Positions 17,182 to 25,223 of a stretch of DNA of 48,638 nt are shown here, piece by piece (positions within the stretch are counted from its first letter, which is position 1; every line of letters starts with the position of its first letter). A program made the translations under genes and the position numbers. The notes under the pieces are model-generated. The model was not told the origin of the DNA. It did no database searches and saw only the letters and a program-made list of their open reading frames with translations. The stretch comes from Lentzea aerocolonigenes (GTDB lineage: Bacteria > Actinomycetota > Actinomycetes > Mycobacteriales > Pseudonocardiaceae): positions 1 to 48,638 of the forward strand of contig NZ_JYJG01000010.1 in NCBI RefSeq assembly GCF_000955955.1, in the 5' to 3' direction.

Positions 17182-17850
17182 TCAGTGCTGCGGGCCGTAG
17201 CCGGGCGGAGGCGGACCCTGCGGCGGTCCTTGTGGCGGTGGGCCGTAGCCGGGTGGCGGTGGCTGCTGTTGCGGCATCTGCTGCTGGCCGTAACCGGGTG
17301 GCGGCGGACCCCAGCCGGGTTGTGGCCCAGCGGGCTGCTTCGCCTGGAAGTGCGGGGCGAGCGGTGGCAACCAGGTGATCCCGGCCGCGATCAGCACGCC
17401 GACCAGCACGGCCAGCAGCTCACCGTCGAACGAGCCGTTGAACGACCTGAGCAGGAACCCGATCAGGTAGAGCGCGGCGGCCGCACCCACGACGAACCTG
17501 CTCGCCGCCGTGCCGATCGCGACCATCACCGCACCCACCAGCAGCGTCAGCGCACCGATCGCGAGCGTTCCGCCCGTCGCGATCCGCATGACGTCGCCCT
17601 TGGAGATGCCGGTCAGCAGCCGGTCGACGGCCTTGACCACCACACCTCCGCTGCACGCCAGCGCGAGGACACCGACGGCCACGACCAGGCCGATGCGCAG
17701 CCCCTTGTTGTCCGGCTTCGGGCCGTAGCCCGGTGGTGGTGGTCCCTGGAACTGCTGCCCCTGGAACGGCTGCTGTCCCGGGAACTGCTGAGGCGGTTGT
17801 CCTGGCGGGGGCTGCTGCTGGTGCCAGCCCTGGTTCTGTCCTCCTGGCAT
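17182..17850 (-). CDS. multi-pass membrane protein with Pro/Gln/Gly-rich termini
   Basis: This 222-residue protein is read from ATG 17850. Upstream TTG/GTG codons are possible but less likely. The first ~50 residues are Pro/Gln/Gly repeats (PPPGQPPQQFPGQQPFQGQQ) and the last ~50 are similar (PPPPGYGPPPQGPPQG). Between them lie about four membrane helices, including GLVVAVGVLALACSGGVVV and LLAVLVGVLIAAGITWL. No named family is recognised. The gene is 13 bases downstream of the alpha/beta hydrolase, so they are co-transcribed. The Pro/Gln-rich style echoes the tail of the small protein at 13153-13410. Confidence 0.75.
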   Translation of the reverse strand: MPGGQNQGWHQQQPPPGQPPQQFPGQQPFQGQQFQGPPPPGYGPKPDNKGLRIGLVVAVGVLALACSGGVVVKAVDRLLTGISKGDVMRIATGGTLAIGALTLLVGAVMVAIGTAASRFVVGAAAALYLIGFLLRSFNGSFDGELLAVLVGVLIAAGITWLPPLAPHFQAKQPAGPQPGWGPPPPGYGQQQMPQQQPPPPGYGPPPQGPPQGPPPPGYGPQH

Positions 17851-17863
17851 CACGGACAGCAAG

Positions 17864-18691
17864 CTACCGCTGACGCAGGGCTTCCCGCTGGAAGACGAGG
17901 TTCGCGTTCTTCACATCGCTGTCGAGCAGCTCGTCGTACATGCGCTCCCCGGTCAGCACCCGCAGCAGGAACGCCGTCACGAACGCCCGGCCGAGCTTGT
18001 GCGACCCGCGCTCGGCACGGCCGTCGAGCATGAGCTCGCTCCAGTGCCGCCCCTCGGTGAACCCGAGGTGCGAGGCCTTGGGCAGCAACCGCAGCTGCAC
18101 GGGCCCGCCCCACGCCTGGGCGATCGCCTCGGCGTGCCCGACGGGTGGCGCGATCCTGTCCTCGCCCGCCGCGAGGTGCAGGCCGGGCGCGCGGACGTCG
18201 CGCGCCGCGTCCAGTGCGGACGGGCGCGTCTCCGTTGCGGCCAAAGTCACAACGGCGCGCACGCGATCACGTTCCGCCGCGGCGAGCACCGCGGCGCCGC
18301 CACCCATCGAGTGCCCGGCGAGGGCGAGCCGCGCCGGGTCCACGCTGATGTCGCCGGTTCCGAGCCGCACACCGGTGCAGATGTCCAAAGTGGTCAGCAG
18401 GTTCGCCGCCAGCACCCGCGACGACAGCAGCGGGCCGCGCTCGACGGCCGGTGCCGCGGCGACCACTCCCCAGGAGGCGAGATGCCGCAAAAGCCCGTGG
18501 TAGCGGCGCACGGGCTGCATCCAGCCGTGTCCGAACGCGACGGCGGGCAGGCCCAGGCCGGCGGTGGGCGTGAAGATCACTCCTGGCAGGCCGACGAGCG
18601 CGAGGTCGCCGCGCAGCACCGGGTGCGGACCTGGCCTGCTCAGCTGCTCAAGGGCCTGTTTCGCGGTCAGCGTGATCACGCGGCGAGCCAT
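17864..18691 (-). CDS. alpha/beta hydrolase, dienelactone hydrolase/lipase type
   Basis: This 275-residue protein is taken from ATG 18691 (MARRVITLTAKQALEQL), ignoring a 20-residue upstream extension without support. The nucleophile elbow is GHSMGGGAAVLAAA, with AFGHGWMQP as oxyanion region and late Asp/His candidates in AAGEDRIAPP and PKASHLGF. Substrate cannot be told. The protein resembles actinobacterial chlorophyllase/cutinase-like hydrolases. There is no signal peptide, so it is probably cytoplasmic. The intergenic region it shares with divergent glmS carries a DasR-type operator 46 bases upstream of this start. Confidence 0.8.
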   Translation of the reverse strand: MARRVITLTAKQALEQLSRPGPHPVLRGDLALVGLPGVIFTPTAGLGLPAVAFGHGWMQPVRRYHGLLRHLASWGVVAAAPAVERGPLLSSRVLAANLLTTLDICTGVRLGTGDISVDPARLALAGHSMGGGAAVLAAAERDRVRAVVTLAATETRPSALDAARDVRAPGLHLAAGEDRIAPPVGHAEAIAQAWGGPVQLRLLPKASHLGFTEGRHWSELMLDGRAERGSHKLGRAFVTAFLLRVLTGERMYDELLDSDVKNANLVFQREALRQR

Positions 18692-18734
18692 GGGGTGAAC
18701 CGTAGTCGATCCTGTCGTGCACACCACACCCGAG

Positions 18735-18750
18735 ATTGGTCTACACCACA
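18735..18750. promoter_or_regulatory. DasR-type (dre) operator between the hydrolase gene and glmS
   Basis: ATTGGTCTACACCACA matches the Streptomyces DasR consensus ACTGGTCTAGACCACT at 13 of 16 positions as I recall it, with core TGGTCTACACCA at 18737-18748. DasR is a GntR-family repressor released by glucosamine-6-phosphate, the product of GlmS. A second partial site (TGGTCTAG) lies at 18804-18811. Confidence 0.65.
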
Positions 18751-18803
18751 TGGGCCTCTGACCTGCACGGATGGGGGCCTCTCACTCATTAGGGTTAGCG
18801 GCG

Positions 18804-18811
18804 TGGTCTAG
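18804..18811. promoter_or_regulatory. second DasR half-site at the glmS start
   Basis: TGGTCTAG is an exact left half of the DasR consensus, 15 bases before the glmS GTG. The right half does not match. It may be a weak second site or chance. Confidence 0.35.
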
Positions 18812-18825
18812 CTAGTCTGTTTCCC

Positions 18826-20685
18826 GTGTGCGGAATCGTGGGATACGTGGGTCACCAGTCGGCGCTCGACGTCGTGCTGGACGGGCTGAGGCGGCTCGAG
18901 TACCGGGGTTACGACTCGGCAGGCGTCGCGGTCGTAGCCGGTGAGGATCTCGCCGTCGAACGCAAGGCAGGACGGCTCCAGAACCTGGAGACGAGGCTCG
19001 ACGAGGTGGGCCGCGACAACTTCGCGGGCACCGTCGGCATGGGCCACACGCGGTGGGCGACACACGGCGCGCCGATCGACCGCAACTCGCACCCGCACCG
19101 CGACGCGACGAACCGCGTCGCCGTGGTGCACAACGGCATCATCGAGAACTTCCTCGCGTTGCGCGCGGAGCTCGAAGCCCTCGGCGTCGAGATGGCGTCC
19201 GACACCGACACCGAGACGGTCGCGCACCTCGTGTCCTTCGCCTACAGCGACGGTGACACGAAGGGTGACCTGCCTGCCAGCGTGCGCAAGGTCGTGAGCC
19301 GCCTCGAGGGCGCGTTCACGCTCGTCTTCACGCACGCCGACGAGCCGGACACGGTCGTCGCCGCGCGTCGCAACTCCCCGCTGGTCGTCGGCGTCGGTGA
19401 GAACGAGTACTTCGTCGCGAGCGACGTGGCCGCGTTCATCGCGCACACCAAGGAAGCCGTCGAGCTGGGCCAGGACCAGATGGTCGTGCTCACCCGCTCC
19501 GGTTACGAGGTCACCGACTTCGACGGCGAGCCCGCCGAGGCCAAGCCGTTCACGGTCAACTGGGACCTCAGCGCCGCCGAGAAGGGCGGCCACGAGTACT
19601 TCATGCTCAAGGAGATCGAGGAGCAGCCGGAGGCGCTGGCGAACACGCTGCGCGGCCACTTCTCGAACGGCCGGATCGTCCTCGACGAGCAGCGCCTCTC
19701 CGACCAGGACCTGCGTGACGTCGACAAGGTGTTCGTCGTCGCCTGCGGTTCCGCCTACCACTCCGGTCTCGTCGCGAAGTACGCGATCGAGCACTGGACC
19801 CGCCTGCCCGTCGAGGTCGAGCTCGCGTCCGAGTTCCGCTACCGCGACCCGGTGCTCGACCGCGACACGCTCGTCGTCGCCGTGTCGCAGTCCGGCGAGA
19901 CCGCGGACACGCTGGAGGCCGTGCGCCACGCCCGTGCGCAGAAGGCCCGCGTGCTGGCGGTCTGCAACACCAACGGCGCGCAGATCCCGCGCGAGTCCGA
20001 CGCCGTCCTCTACACGCACGCCGGTCCGGAGATCGGTGTCGCGTCGACGAAGGCGTTCCTCGCCCAGATCGCCGCGAACTACCTCGTCGGCCTGGCGTTG
20101 GCGCAGGCCCGCGGCACCAAGTACCCGGACGAGGTCGCCCGCGAGTTCCACGAGCTGGAGGCCATGCCCGAGGCCGTGCGGCGCGTGCTCGGCACCATCG
20201 ACCAGGTCAAGGCCCTCGGTCGGGAGCTCGCGGACTCGAAGGCGGTGCTGTTCCTCGGCCGCCACGTCGGCTACCCGGTGGCCCTCGAAGGCGCTTTGAA
20301 GCTCAAGGAACTCGCGTACATGCACGCCGAGGGCTTCGCGGCCGGTGAGCTCAAGCACGGTCCGATCGCGCTGATCGAGGAGGGCCTCCCGGTCGTCGTG
20401 GTCATGCCGTCGCCGAAGGGCCGCGCCGTCCTGCACTCGAAGCTGGTGTCGAACATCAGCGAGATCCAGGCCCGTGGCGCCCGCACGATCGTGATCGCGG
20501 AGGAGGGTGACGAGACGGTCCGTCCGTTCGCCGACCACCTGATCGAGATCCCGGCCGTCCCGACGCTGCTGCAGCCGCTCATCTCGACGATCCCGTTGCA
20601 GGTGCTCGCGGCCGAGATCGCGACCGCCCGCGGCTACGACGTCGACAAGCCTCGCAACCTGGCGAAGTCCGTTACCGTCGAGTGA
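18826..20685 (+). CDS. glmS: glutamine-fructose-6-phosphate aminotransferase (isomerizing)
   Basis: This 619-residue protein is full length. It makes glucosamine-6-phosphate from fructose-6-phosphate and glutamine, the entry to UDP-GlcNAc. The start at GTG 18826 places the catalytic Cys second (MCGIVGYVGH), as the N-terminal-nucleophile amidotransferase requires. Conserved motifs include GHTRWATHG and HNGIIENF. Two SIS domains follow, with ACGSAYHSG and SQSGETADT, and the C-terminal end is DKPRNLAKSVTVE. There is no Shine-Dalgarno sequence close to the start, so it may be leaderless or weakly initiated. DasR-type sites lie directly upstream. Confidence 0.97.
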   Translation: MCGIVGYVGHQSALDVVLDGLRRLEYRGYDSAGVAVVAGEDLAVERKAGRLQNLETRLDEVGRDNFAGTVGMGHTRWATHGAPIDRNSHPHRDATNRVAVVHNGIIENFLALRAELEALGVEMASDTDTETVAHLVSFAYSDGDTKGDLPASVRKVVSRLEGAFTLVFTHADEPDTVVAARRNSPLVVGVGENEYFVASDVAAFIAHTKEAVELGQDQMVVLTRSGYEVTDFDGEPAEAKPFTVNWDLSAAEKGGHEYFMLKEIEEQPEALANTLRGHFSNGRIVLDEQRLSDQDLRDVDKVFVVACGSAYHSGLVAKYAIEHWTRLPVEVELASEFRYRDPVLDRDTLVVAVSQSGETADTLEAVRHARAQKARVLAVCNTNGAQIPRESDAVLYTHAGPEIGVASTKAFLAQIAANYLVGLALAQARGTKYPDEVAREFHELEAMPEAVRRVLGTIDQVKALGRELADSKAVLFLGRHVGYPVALEGALKLKELAYMHAEGFAAGELKHGPIALIEEGLPVVVVMPSPKGRAVLHSKLVSNISEIQARGARTIVIAEEGDETVRPFADHLIEIPAVPTLLQPLISTIPLQVLAAEIATARGYDVDKPRNLAKSVTVE

Positions 20686-22068
20686 GTGAGAGGCGTCTGG
20701 CACACCGAACGCGTCAAGTCCGCTGAAGAAGAGCTCATGGCGGTGGTCCCGCCGGGCTCGTTGATGCGAAAAGCCGCGTTCGGTGTGGCCACCCACGCCC
20801 TCAGGCTCTTGCAGGGACGTCGCCGCGTCACGTTGCTCGTGGGGGCGGGCAACAACGGCGGCGACGCGCTCTGGGCCGGCTATTTCCTGCGCCGCCGCGG
20901 AGTCGCGGTGTCCGCCGTTCTGCTGTCGCCTGAGAAGGCACACGTCGAAGGCCTCGCGGCATTTCGCCGTGCCGGTGGCCGGATCGTCAACGACGTCGGC
21001 ACGCCGGACCTGGTGATCGACGGCATCGTCGGCCTCTCCGCGCGAGGTCCGTTGAGGCCTGCCGCGGCCGAGCTCGTGGCGTCGGTGCGGGCGCCGATCC
21101 TGGCCGTGGACCTGCCTTCCGGCATCGACCCGGACACCGGTGAGATCGCCGGTCCTCATGTCCAGGCGCACACCACGATCACCTTCGGCTGCCTGAAACC
21201 CGTGCACGCGCTGGCCGACTGCGGTGACGTGCACCTGGTTGACATCGGACTGCGGCCCTCGGATCCCGACTTCGTCCTGCTCGACCGGGCGGACGTCGCC
21301 TGGCCGGTGCCGGGCCCGCCCGACGACAAGTACACCCAGGGCGTCACGGGCGTGGCCGCCGGCAGTGCCACTTATCCAGGCGCCGCAGTGCTTTCCACGG
21401 GTGCGGCGGTGCTGGCGACCTCGGGCATGGTCCGGTACGCCGGCCCCGCCGCCGACGCCATCCGCGCGCGCTGGCCCGAGACCATCTGCACCGGCTCGAT
21501 CACCGACGCCGGCCGCGTGCAGGCCTGGGTGGTCGGTCCTGGCATGGGCACCGGGTCGTCGTCCGCCGACGTGCTGCGGTTCGTGCTGGACGCCGGGGTG
21601 CCTGTGATCGCCGACGCGGACGCGATCACGTTGCTGGCCTCGCACTCCGAACTGTGGGACGCCCGCGATCCCGACGCTCCGCTGGTCCTCACGCCGCACG
21701 ACAGGGAGTTCGAGCGGCTGGCCGGACCGGTGGGCGCGGACCGCGTCGCGGCGGCTCGCAAGGCCGCTCAGCGCTTCAACGCCGTGGTGCTGTTGAAGGG
21801 TCATCGGACCGTGGTTGCGGCACCGGACGGACGGGCGCTGGTGAACTCGGCGACGTCGTCCTGGCCCGCGACGGCCGGATCCGGTGACGTGCTGTCCGGG
21901 ATCATCGGCGCACTGCTGGCCGCGGGCGTGGATCCGTTCCTGGCCGCGGGTTATGCCGCATATGCGCACGTGCTGGCGGCGGAGTTGGCGGCGGAGGGTG
22001 CGCCGGTGCCGTCGTCGGGGCTCATGGAAGCGATCCCCGCGGCGATTCGATCGATTCGACGGACCTGA
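20686..22068 (+). CDS. nnr: bifunctional NAD(P)H-hydrate epimerase / ADP-dependent NAD(P)H-hydrate dehydratase
   Basis: This 460-residue protein starts at GTG 20686 immediately after the glmS stop. It repairs hydrated NAD(P)H. The N-terminal YjeF epimerase domain shows VGAGNNGGDALWAGYFLRRRG and DLPSGIDPDTGE. The C-terminal ribokinase-like dehydratase shows VVGPGMGTG, VIADADAITLLA, LTPHDREFERL and the ATP/ADP site ATAGSGDVLSGIIGALLAAG. The fused layout is the usual actinobacterial one. Location between glmS and alr matches other actinomycetes and suggests co-transcription with glmS. Confidence 0.94.
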   Translation: MRGVWHTERVKSAEEELMAVVPPGSLMRKAAFGVATHALRLLQGRRRVTLLVGAGNNGGDALWAGYFLRRRGVAVSAVLLSPEKAHVEGLAAFRRAGGRIVNDVGTPDLVIDGIVGLSARGPLRPAAAELVASVRAPILAVDLPSGIDPDTGEIAGPHVQAHTTITFGCLKPVHALADCGDVHLVDIGLRPSDPDFVLLDRADVAWPVPGPPDDKYTQGVTGVAAGSATYPGAAVLSTGAAVLATSGMVRYAGPAADAIRARWPETICTGSITDAGRVQAWVVGPGMGTGSSSADVLRFVLDAGVPVIADADAITLLASHSELWDARDPDAPLVLTPHDREFERLAGPVGADRVAAARKAAQRFNAVVLLKGHRTVVAAPDGRALVNSATSSWPATAGSGDVLSGIIGALLAAGVDPFLAAGYAAYAHVLAAELAAEGAPVPSSGLMEAIPAAIRSIRRT

Positions 22069-22074
22069 GCGCTC

Positions 22075-22090
22075 GCTCACACTTGTGAGC
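22075..22090. promoter_or_regulatory. palindrome upstream of alr
   Basis: GCTCACA-CT-TGTGAGC is a perfect seven-base inverted repeat with a two-base centre, ending 28 bases before the alr start. The size fits a dimeric repressor site, and no known consensus is matched. Confidence 0.4.
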
Positions 22091-22118
22091 TGCGAAGTCA
22101 TGGCACGATGAACAGGTT

Positions 22119-23204
22119 ATGGCCCGTTCAGAAGTGGTTGTCGACCTCGGTGCGTTGCGGCACAACGTCGCACTGCTCGCGAGCCTTGCCCCGAGCTCGG
22201 AGACGATGGCCGTCGTCAAGGCGGACGGCTACGGCCACGGCGCGGTCGAAGTGGCGCGTGCGGCACTCGAAGCCGGCGCGACCTGGCTCGGTTCGTGTTC
22301 CACGCAGGAAGCTCTCGCGCTCAGGGCAGCGGGCCTCCGCGCACCGATCCTGGCCTGGCTCGACGCACCGGACGAGGATCTCGCCGCCGGTATCGCCGCC
22401 GACGTCGACCTGTCCGTGTCGTCGCTGTCCGACCTGCGCAGGGTCGCGGAGGCGGCCGAGGAGGCCGACGCCAGGCCCCGGATCCACCTGAAGATCGACA
22501 CCGGTCTGAGCCGGAACGGCTGCCAGCCGCACGACTGGCCGGAACTGGTCGAACAGGCCAAGAAGCACGAGGTCGTCGCCATCTGGTCGCACCTCGCGTG
22601 CGCTGACGAGATCGGCCACCCGTCGGTCGACCTGCAGGCCAAGCGGTTCGACGACGCGTACGACGTGGCCAGGTCCCACGGCCTCGACCCGCGGCGGCAC
22701 ATCGCGAACTCCGCCGCCCTCCTCACGCGCCCGGACCTGCACTTCGACATCGTCCGGCCCGGCATCGCCATGTACGGGCTGAACCCGGTGCCGACCGAGC
22801 ACGACCTGCGCCCGGTGATGAGCTACCGCTCGCACGTGGCGCTCACGAAACGTATCCCCGCCGGGGAGTCGGTCTCCTACGGGATGACATGGACCGCGCA
22901 GAAGGACACGACGCTGGCACTGGTGCCGGCCGGGTATGCGGACGGCGTTCCGAGGGCACTCTCCGGCCGGATGGAGGTGCTCCTCAGCGGGAAGCGCCGC
23001 CCGGTGGTCGGGCGTGTCTGCATGGACCAGATCGTCGTGGACTGCGGAGACGACCGGATCGACGAGGGTGCGGAAGTTGTCCTGTTCGGCGACGGGCGCC
23101 GGGGGGAGCCGACGGCGACGGAGTGGGCGGAGCTGACCGGGACGATCGACTACGAGATCGTCTGCGGGATGTACCGGCCGCGGGTGCGGAGGATCTACAC
23201 GTGA
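22119..23204 (+). CDS. alr: alanine racemase
   Basis: This 361-residue PLP enzyme interconverts L- and D-alanine for peptidoglycan. It starts at ATG 22119. The PLP lysine is K34 in AVVKADGYGHG, the second catalytic residue is the Tyr in ESVSYGMTW, and RPGIAMYGLNP and GRVCMDQIVVD are family motifs. The fold is an N-terminal TIM barrel plus a C-terminal beta domain. It heads a run alr, hydrolase, tsaE with overlapping junctions, as in mycobacteria. Confidence 0.97.
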   Translation: MARSEVVVDLGALRHNVALLASLAPSSETMAVVKADGYGHGAVEVARAALEAGATWLGSCSTQEALALRAAGLRAPILAWLDAPDEDLAAGIAADVDLSVSSLSDLRRVAEAAEEADARPRIHLKIDTGLSRNGCQPHDWPELVEQAKKHEVVAIWSHLACADEIGHPSVDLQAKRFDDAYDVARSHGLDPRRHIANSAALLTRPDLHFDIVRPGIAMYGLNPVPTEHDLRPVMSYRSHVALTKRIPAGESVSYGMTWTAQKDTTLALVPAGYADGVPRALSGRMEVLLSGKRRPVVGRVCMDQIVVDCGDDRIDEGAEVVLFGDGRRGEPTATEWAELTGTIDYEIVCGMYRPRVRRIYT

Positions 23205-24298
23205 AGCCGGTGTGGAAGGTCGTCGGGTGGGTCGGCGGCGCGCTCGGTGCCGCCGTCGCCGGTGCTGCCGTGGCGCAGACCGCGAAGGTGTCGCACGAGC
23301 GCAAGACCGTCACCGACAGCCTCGCCGACGAGCCGTTAGGCCAGCTGCGGCCCGATCGCGAGTCGACCGTGGCCGCGGACGACGGGGTGCCGATCTCCGT
23401 CGAGGAGGTCGACCCCGGTGACGGTGGCGAGGCCGACATCACGGTCGTGCTGGTGCACGGGTTCGCGCTCGACCGCCGCTGCTGGCACTTCCAGCGCAAG
23501 GACCTGGCGGAGCTGATCGACCCGCGCGTCCACCAGGTGCTCTACGACCAGCGAAGCCACGGCCGCTCCGGCCGTTCGTCCGTCGAGAACAGCACCATCG
23601 ACCAGCTCGCGCTCGACCTCGACGCGGTGATCCGCTCGGTCGTGCCGAACGGACCGCTCGTGCTCGTCGGCCACTCGATGGGCGGCATGACGATCATGGC
23701 GCTGGCCGAGAAGGAACCAGAGCTCTTCGCGGAACGGGTCAGGGGTGTCGCGCTGATCGGCACGGCCGCCGGAGCCGTGGGCGGTGCGGGGCTGCCGAAG
23801 TCCGTGCTGTCGCGCTACAACCCGGTGACGCTCGGCATCGGCCGGCTCGCCGGGGTGCAGCCCGCGTTCGTCGAGTGGGTCCGCAAGGGCACGAAAACCC
23901 TCACCTGGAGCGGCATCCGCGCGTTGGCGTTCGGCGACCGCAAGGTGGCTCCGTCCCTTGTGGACCTGATGGAGAAGATGATCAACGGGACCACGGTGAA
24001 GGTGCTCACCGAGTTCCTGGAGACCCTCGGCACGCACGACCGCTACAAGGCGCTCGCCGGACTGCGGCACTGCGAGGTGCTGATCCTGGGCGGCGACGCG
24101 GACAAGCTCACGCCGTTCTCGCACGCCGAGCGGATGGCCGAGGAGATGCCGCACGGCACCCTCGTCCGGGCCCCCGGTGCCGGGCACATGGTGATGATGG
24201 AGCAGGCTGACCTCGTCAACGACCACCTGGTCGCGCTGATCGAACGGTGCGCGGCCGATCGCGGAGAGAGTCGGAAGAAGTGGTGGCGCCGAGCGTGA
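23201..24298 (+). CDS. alpha/beta hydrolase with N-terminal membrane anchor
   Basis: This 365-residue protein starts at GTG 23201, overlapping the alr stop as GTGA. A longer upstream frame runs inside alr and was rejected. A hydrophobic N-terminus (VVGWVGGALGAAVAGAAVA) suggests a membrane anchor or signal. The hydrolase fold shows LVHGFALDRRCW (oxyanion), GHSMGGMTIMALA (nucleophile), GGDADKLTPF (acid) and PGAGHMVMMEQ (His). This gene is a regular resident between alr and tsaE in actinobacteria, but its substrate is unknown to me. Coupling to alr and tsaE reflects operon order rather than proven function. Confidence 0.88.
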   Translation: MKPVWKVVGWVGGALGAAVAGAAVAQTAKVSHERKTVTDSLADEPLGQLRPDRESTVAADDGVPISVEEVDPGDGGEADITVVLVHGFALDRRCWHFQRKDLAELIDPRVHQVLYDQRSHGRSGRSSVENSTIDQLALDLDAVIRSVVPNGPLVLVGHSMGGMTIMALAEKEPELFAERVRGVALIGTAAGAVGGAGLPKSVLSRYNPVTLGIGRLAGVQPAFVEWVRKGTKTLTWSGIRALAFGDRKVAPSLVDLMEKMINGTTVKVLTEFLETLGTHDRYKALAGLRHCEVLILGGDADKLTPFSHAERMAEEMPHGTLVRAPGAGHMVMMEQADLVNDHLVALIERCAADRGESRKKWWRRA

Positions 24299-24756
24299 AG
24301 ACCGTCGAACTGCCCCTGGTGACCGACACCGAGGAGTTCGGCCGAAAGCTTGGGGAACTGGTGCGGGCGGGCGACCTGCTGCTGCTCGCCGGGCCGTTGG
24401 GCGCGGGGAAGACCGCCCTGGTGCGCGGGCTCGCGCGCGGCCTCGGCGTGCAGGGCCGGGTGTCGTCGCCGACGTTCGTCGTGGCCCGCGTCCACGAGCC
24501 CGCGGAGGGCGGCCGGGGCGTGCGGCTGGTGCACGTCGACGCATACCGGCTCGGGGGTCACCTGGACGAGCTAGACGATCTTGATCTGGACACGGATCTG
24601 GTAGACGCCGTCGTTGCCGTCGAATGGGGCGAGGGTGTCGCCGAACGCCTGAACGAAGATCATCTTCTGATTCGGCTCGAGCGCGGAATCGACGACGTTC
24701 GCACAGCTCAACTGGTTCCGCATGGCGAGTGGCGCTCGCGTGCCCTGCCTGTGTGA
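24295..24756 (+). CDS. tsaE: tRNA threonylcarbamoyladenosine biosynthesis ATPase TsaE
   Basis: This 153-residue protein is placed from GTG 24295 (VKTVELPLVTDTEEFG), which overlaps the previous stop as GTGA. GTG 24283 is a possible earlier start. The Walker A GPLGAGKTALVRGLA and SSPTFVVARVHE, HVDAYRL and VEWGEGVAERL motifs define TsaE. The protein drives the TsaBD complex in making t6A37 on ANN-decoding tRNAs. In this window the next family genes, tsaB-rimI-tsaD, are separated from it by a secreted-protein gene and a reverse-strand matB. Confidence 0.94.
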   Translation: MKTVELPLVTDTEEFGRKLGELVRAGDLLLLAGPLGAGKTALVRGLARGLGVQGRVSSPTFVVARVHEPAEGGRGVRLVHVDAYRLGGHLDELDDLDLDTDLVDAVVAVEWGEGVAERLNEDHLLIRLERGIDDVRTAQLVPHGEWRSRALPV

Positions 24757-24819
24757 CGTTGTCCAACGGATCGGGTGATGTCCATTAAGGACAGAGCGTG
24801 ACGAGCCGATGACATCCGC

Positions 24820-25167
24820 ATGATCAAGAAGACGCTTATCGCGACTGCTGTCATCGGTGGCGCCATGCTGGTCGCCGCGTCCCCCGCTTCCGCTGGCGAG
24901 GGCCACGAGCGCTCCGGTCACGGCATCAGCATCGCCGACAACCTCTGCGCCGCTCCGTGGCAGTGGAACGGCCCGTTCTCGCTGCTGCACGAGGGCCACG
25001 CCCCCGCGTACGCCGCGTGCAACGACAACCACGCAGGCGGTGGCTCGGACATCAGCATCGCCAACAACGCCTGCCTGCTGCCGTGGCAGTGGAACGGCCC
25101 GCTGGAGATCTTCACGGTCGACCACGCGCCGTCCTACGTGGCCTGCAACGGCAACTCGGCTGGCTGA
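24820..25167 (+). CDS. small secreted protein with duplicated Trp/Cys unit
   Basis: This 115-residue protein starts at ATG 24820. A clear Sec signal peptide (KKTLIATAVIGGAMLVAA) is likely cleaved after ASPASA at residue 25. The mature part is two copies of a 34-residue unit about 42 residues apart: residues 36-69 (ISIADNLCAAPWQWNGP start) and 78-111 (ISIANNACLLPWQWNGP start). Each has two Cys exactly 24 residues apart (43/67 and 85/109), a PWQWNGP core and a HAPxYxACN end, suggesting one disulfide per unit. The size, secretion and paired Cys recall chaplins, but the sequence does not match what I know of them. It is bounded by an upstream inverted repeat TGTCC-ATTAA-GGACA at 24779-24793 and a terminator. 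Confidence 0.8.
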   Translation: MIKKTLIATAVIGGAMLVAASPASAGEGHERSGHGISIADNLCAAPWQWNGPFSLLHEGHAPAYAACNDNHAGGGSDISIANNACLLPWQWNGPLEIFTVDHAPSYVACNGNSAG

Positions 25168-25177
25168 TCGACGTCGC

Positions 25178-25212
25178 CGGGGATGGCCGGACGAGCCCAT
25201 CGGCCATCCCCG
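25178..25212. terminator. terminator between the secreted-protein gene and matB
   Basis: CGGGGATGGCCG and CGGCCATCCCCG form a perfect 12-base-pair stem around an 11-base loop. The genes converge here, so it can act in both directions. Confidence 0.75.
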
Positions 25213-25223
25213 CGACAGTCCTC

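Noticed and set aside
18692..18825. glmS ribozyme upstream of glmS
   Set aside because: The element is found mainly in Firmicutes, the gap is only 134 bases and no ribozyme core sequence is visible. Operator sites explain the region better.
18808..22101. 1097-residue reverse-strand open frame across glmS and nnr
   Set aside because: It lies wholly opposite two well-conserved genes and has a low-complexity Arg/Asp/His composition, so it is a shadow.
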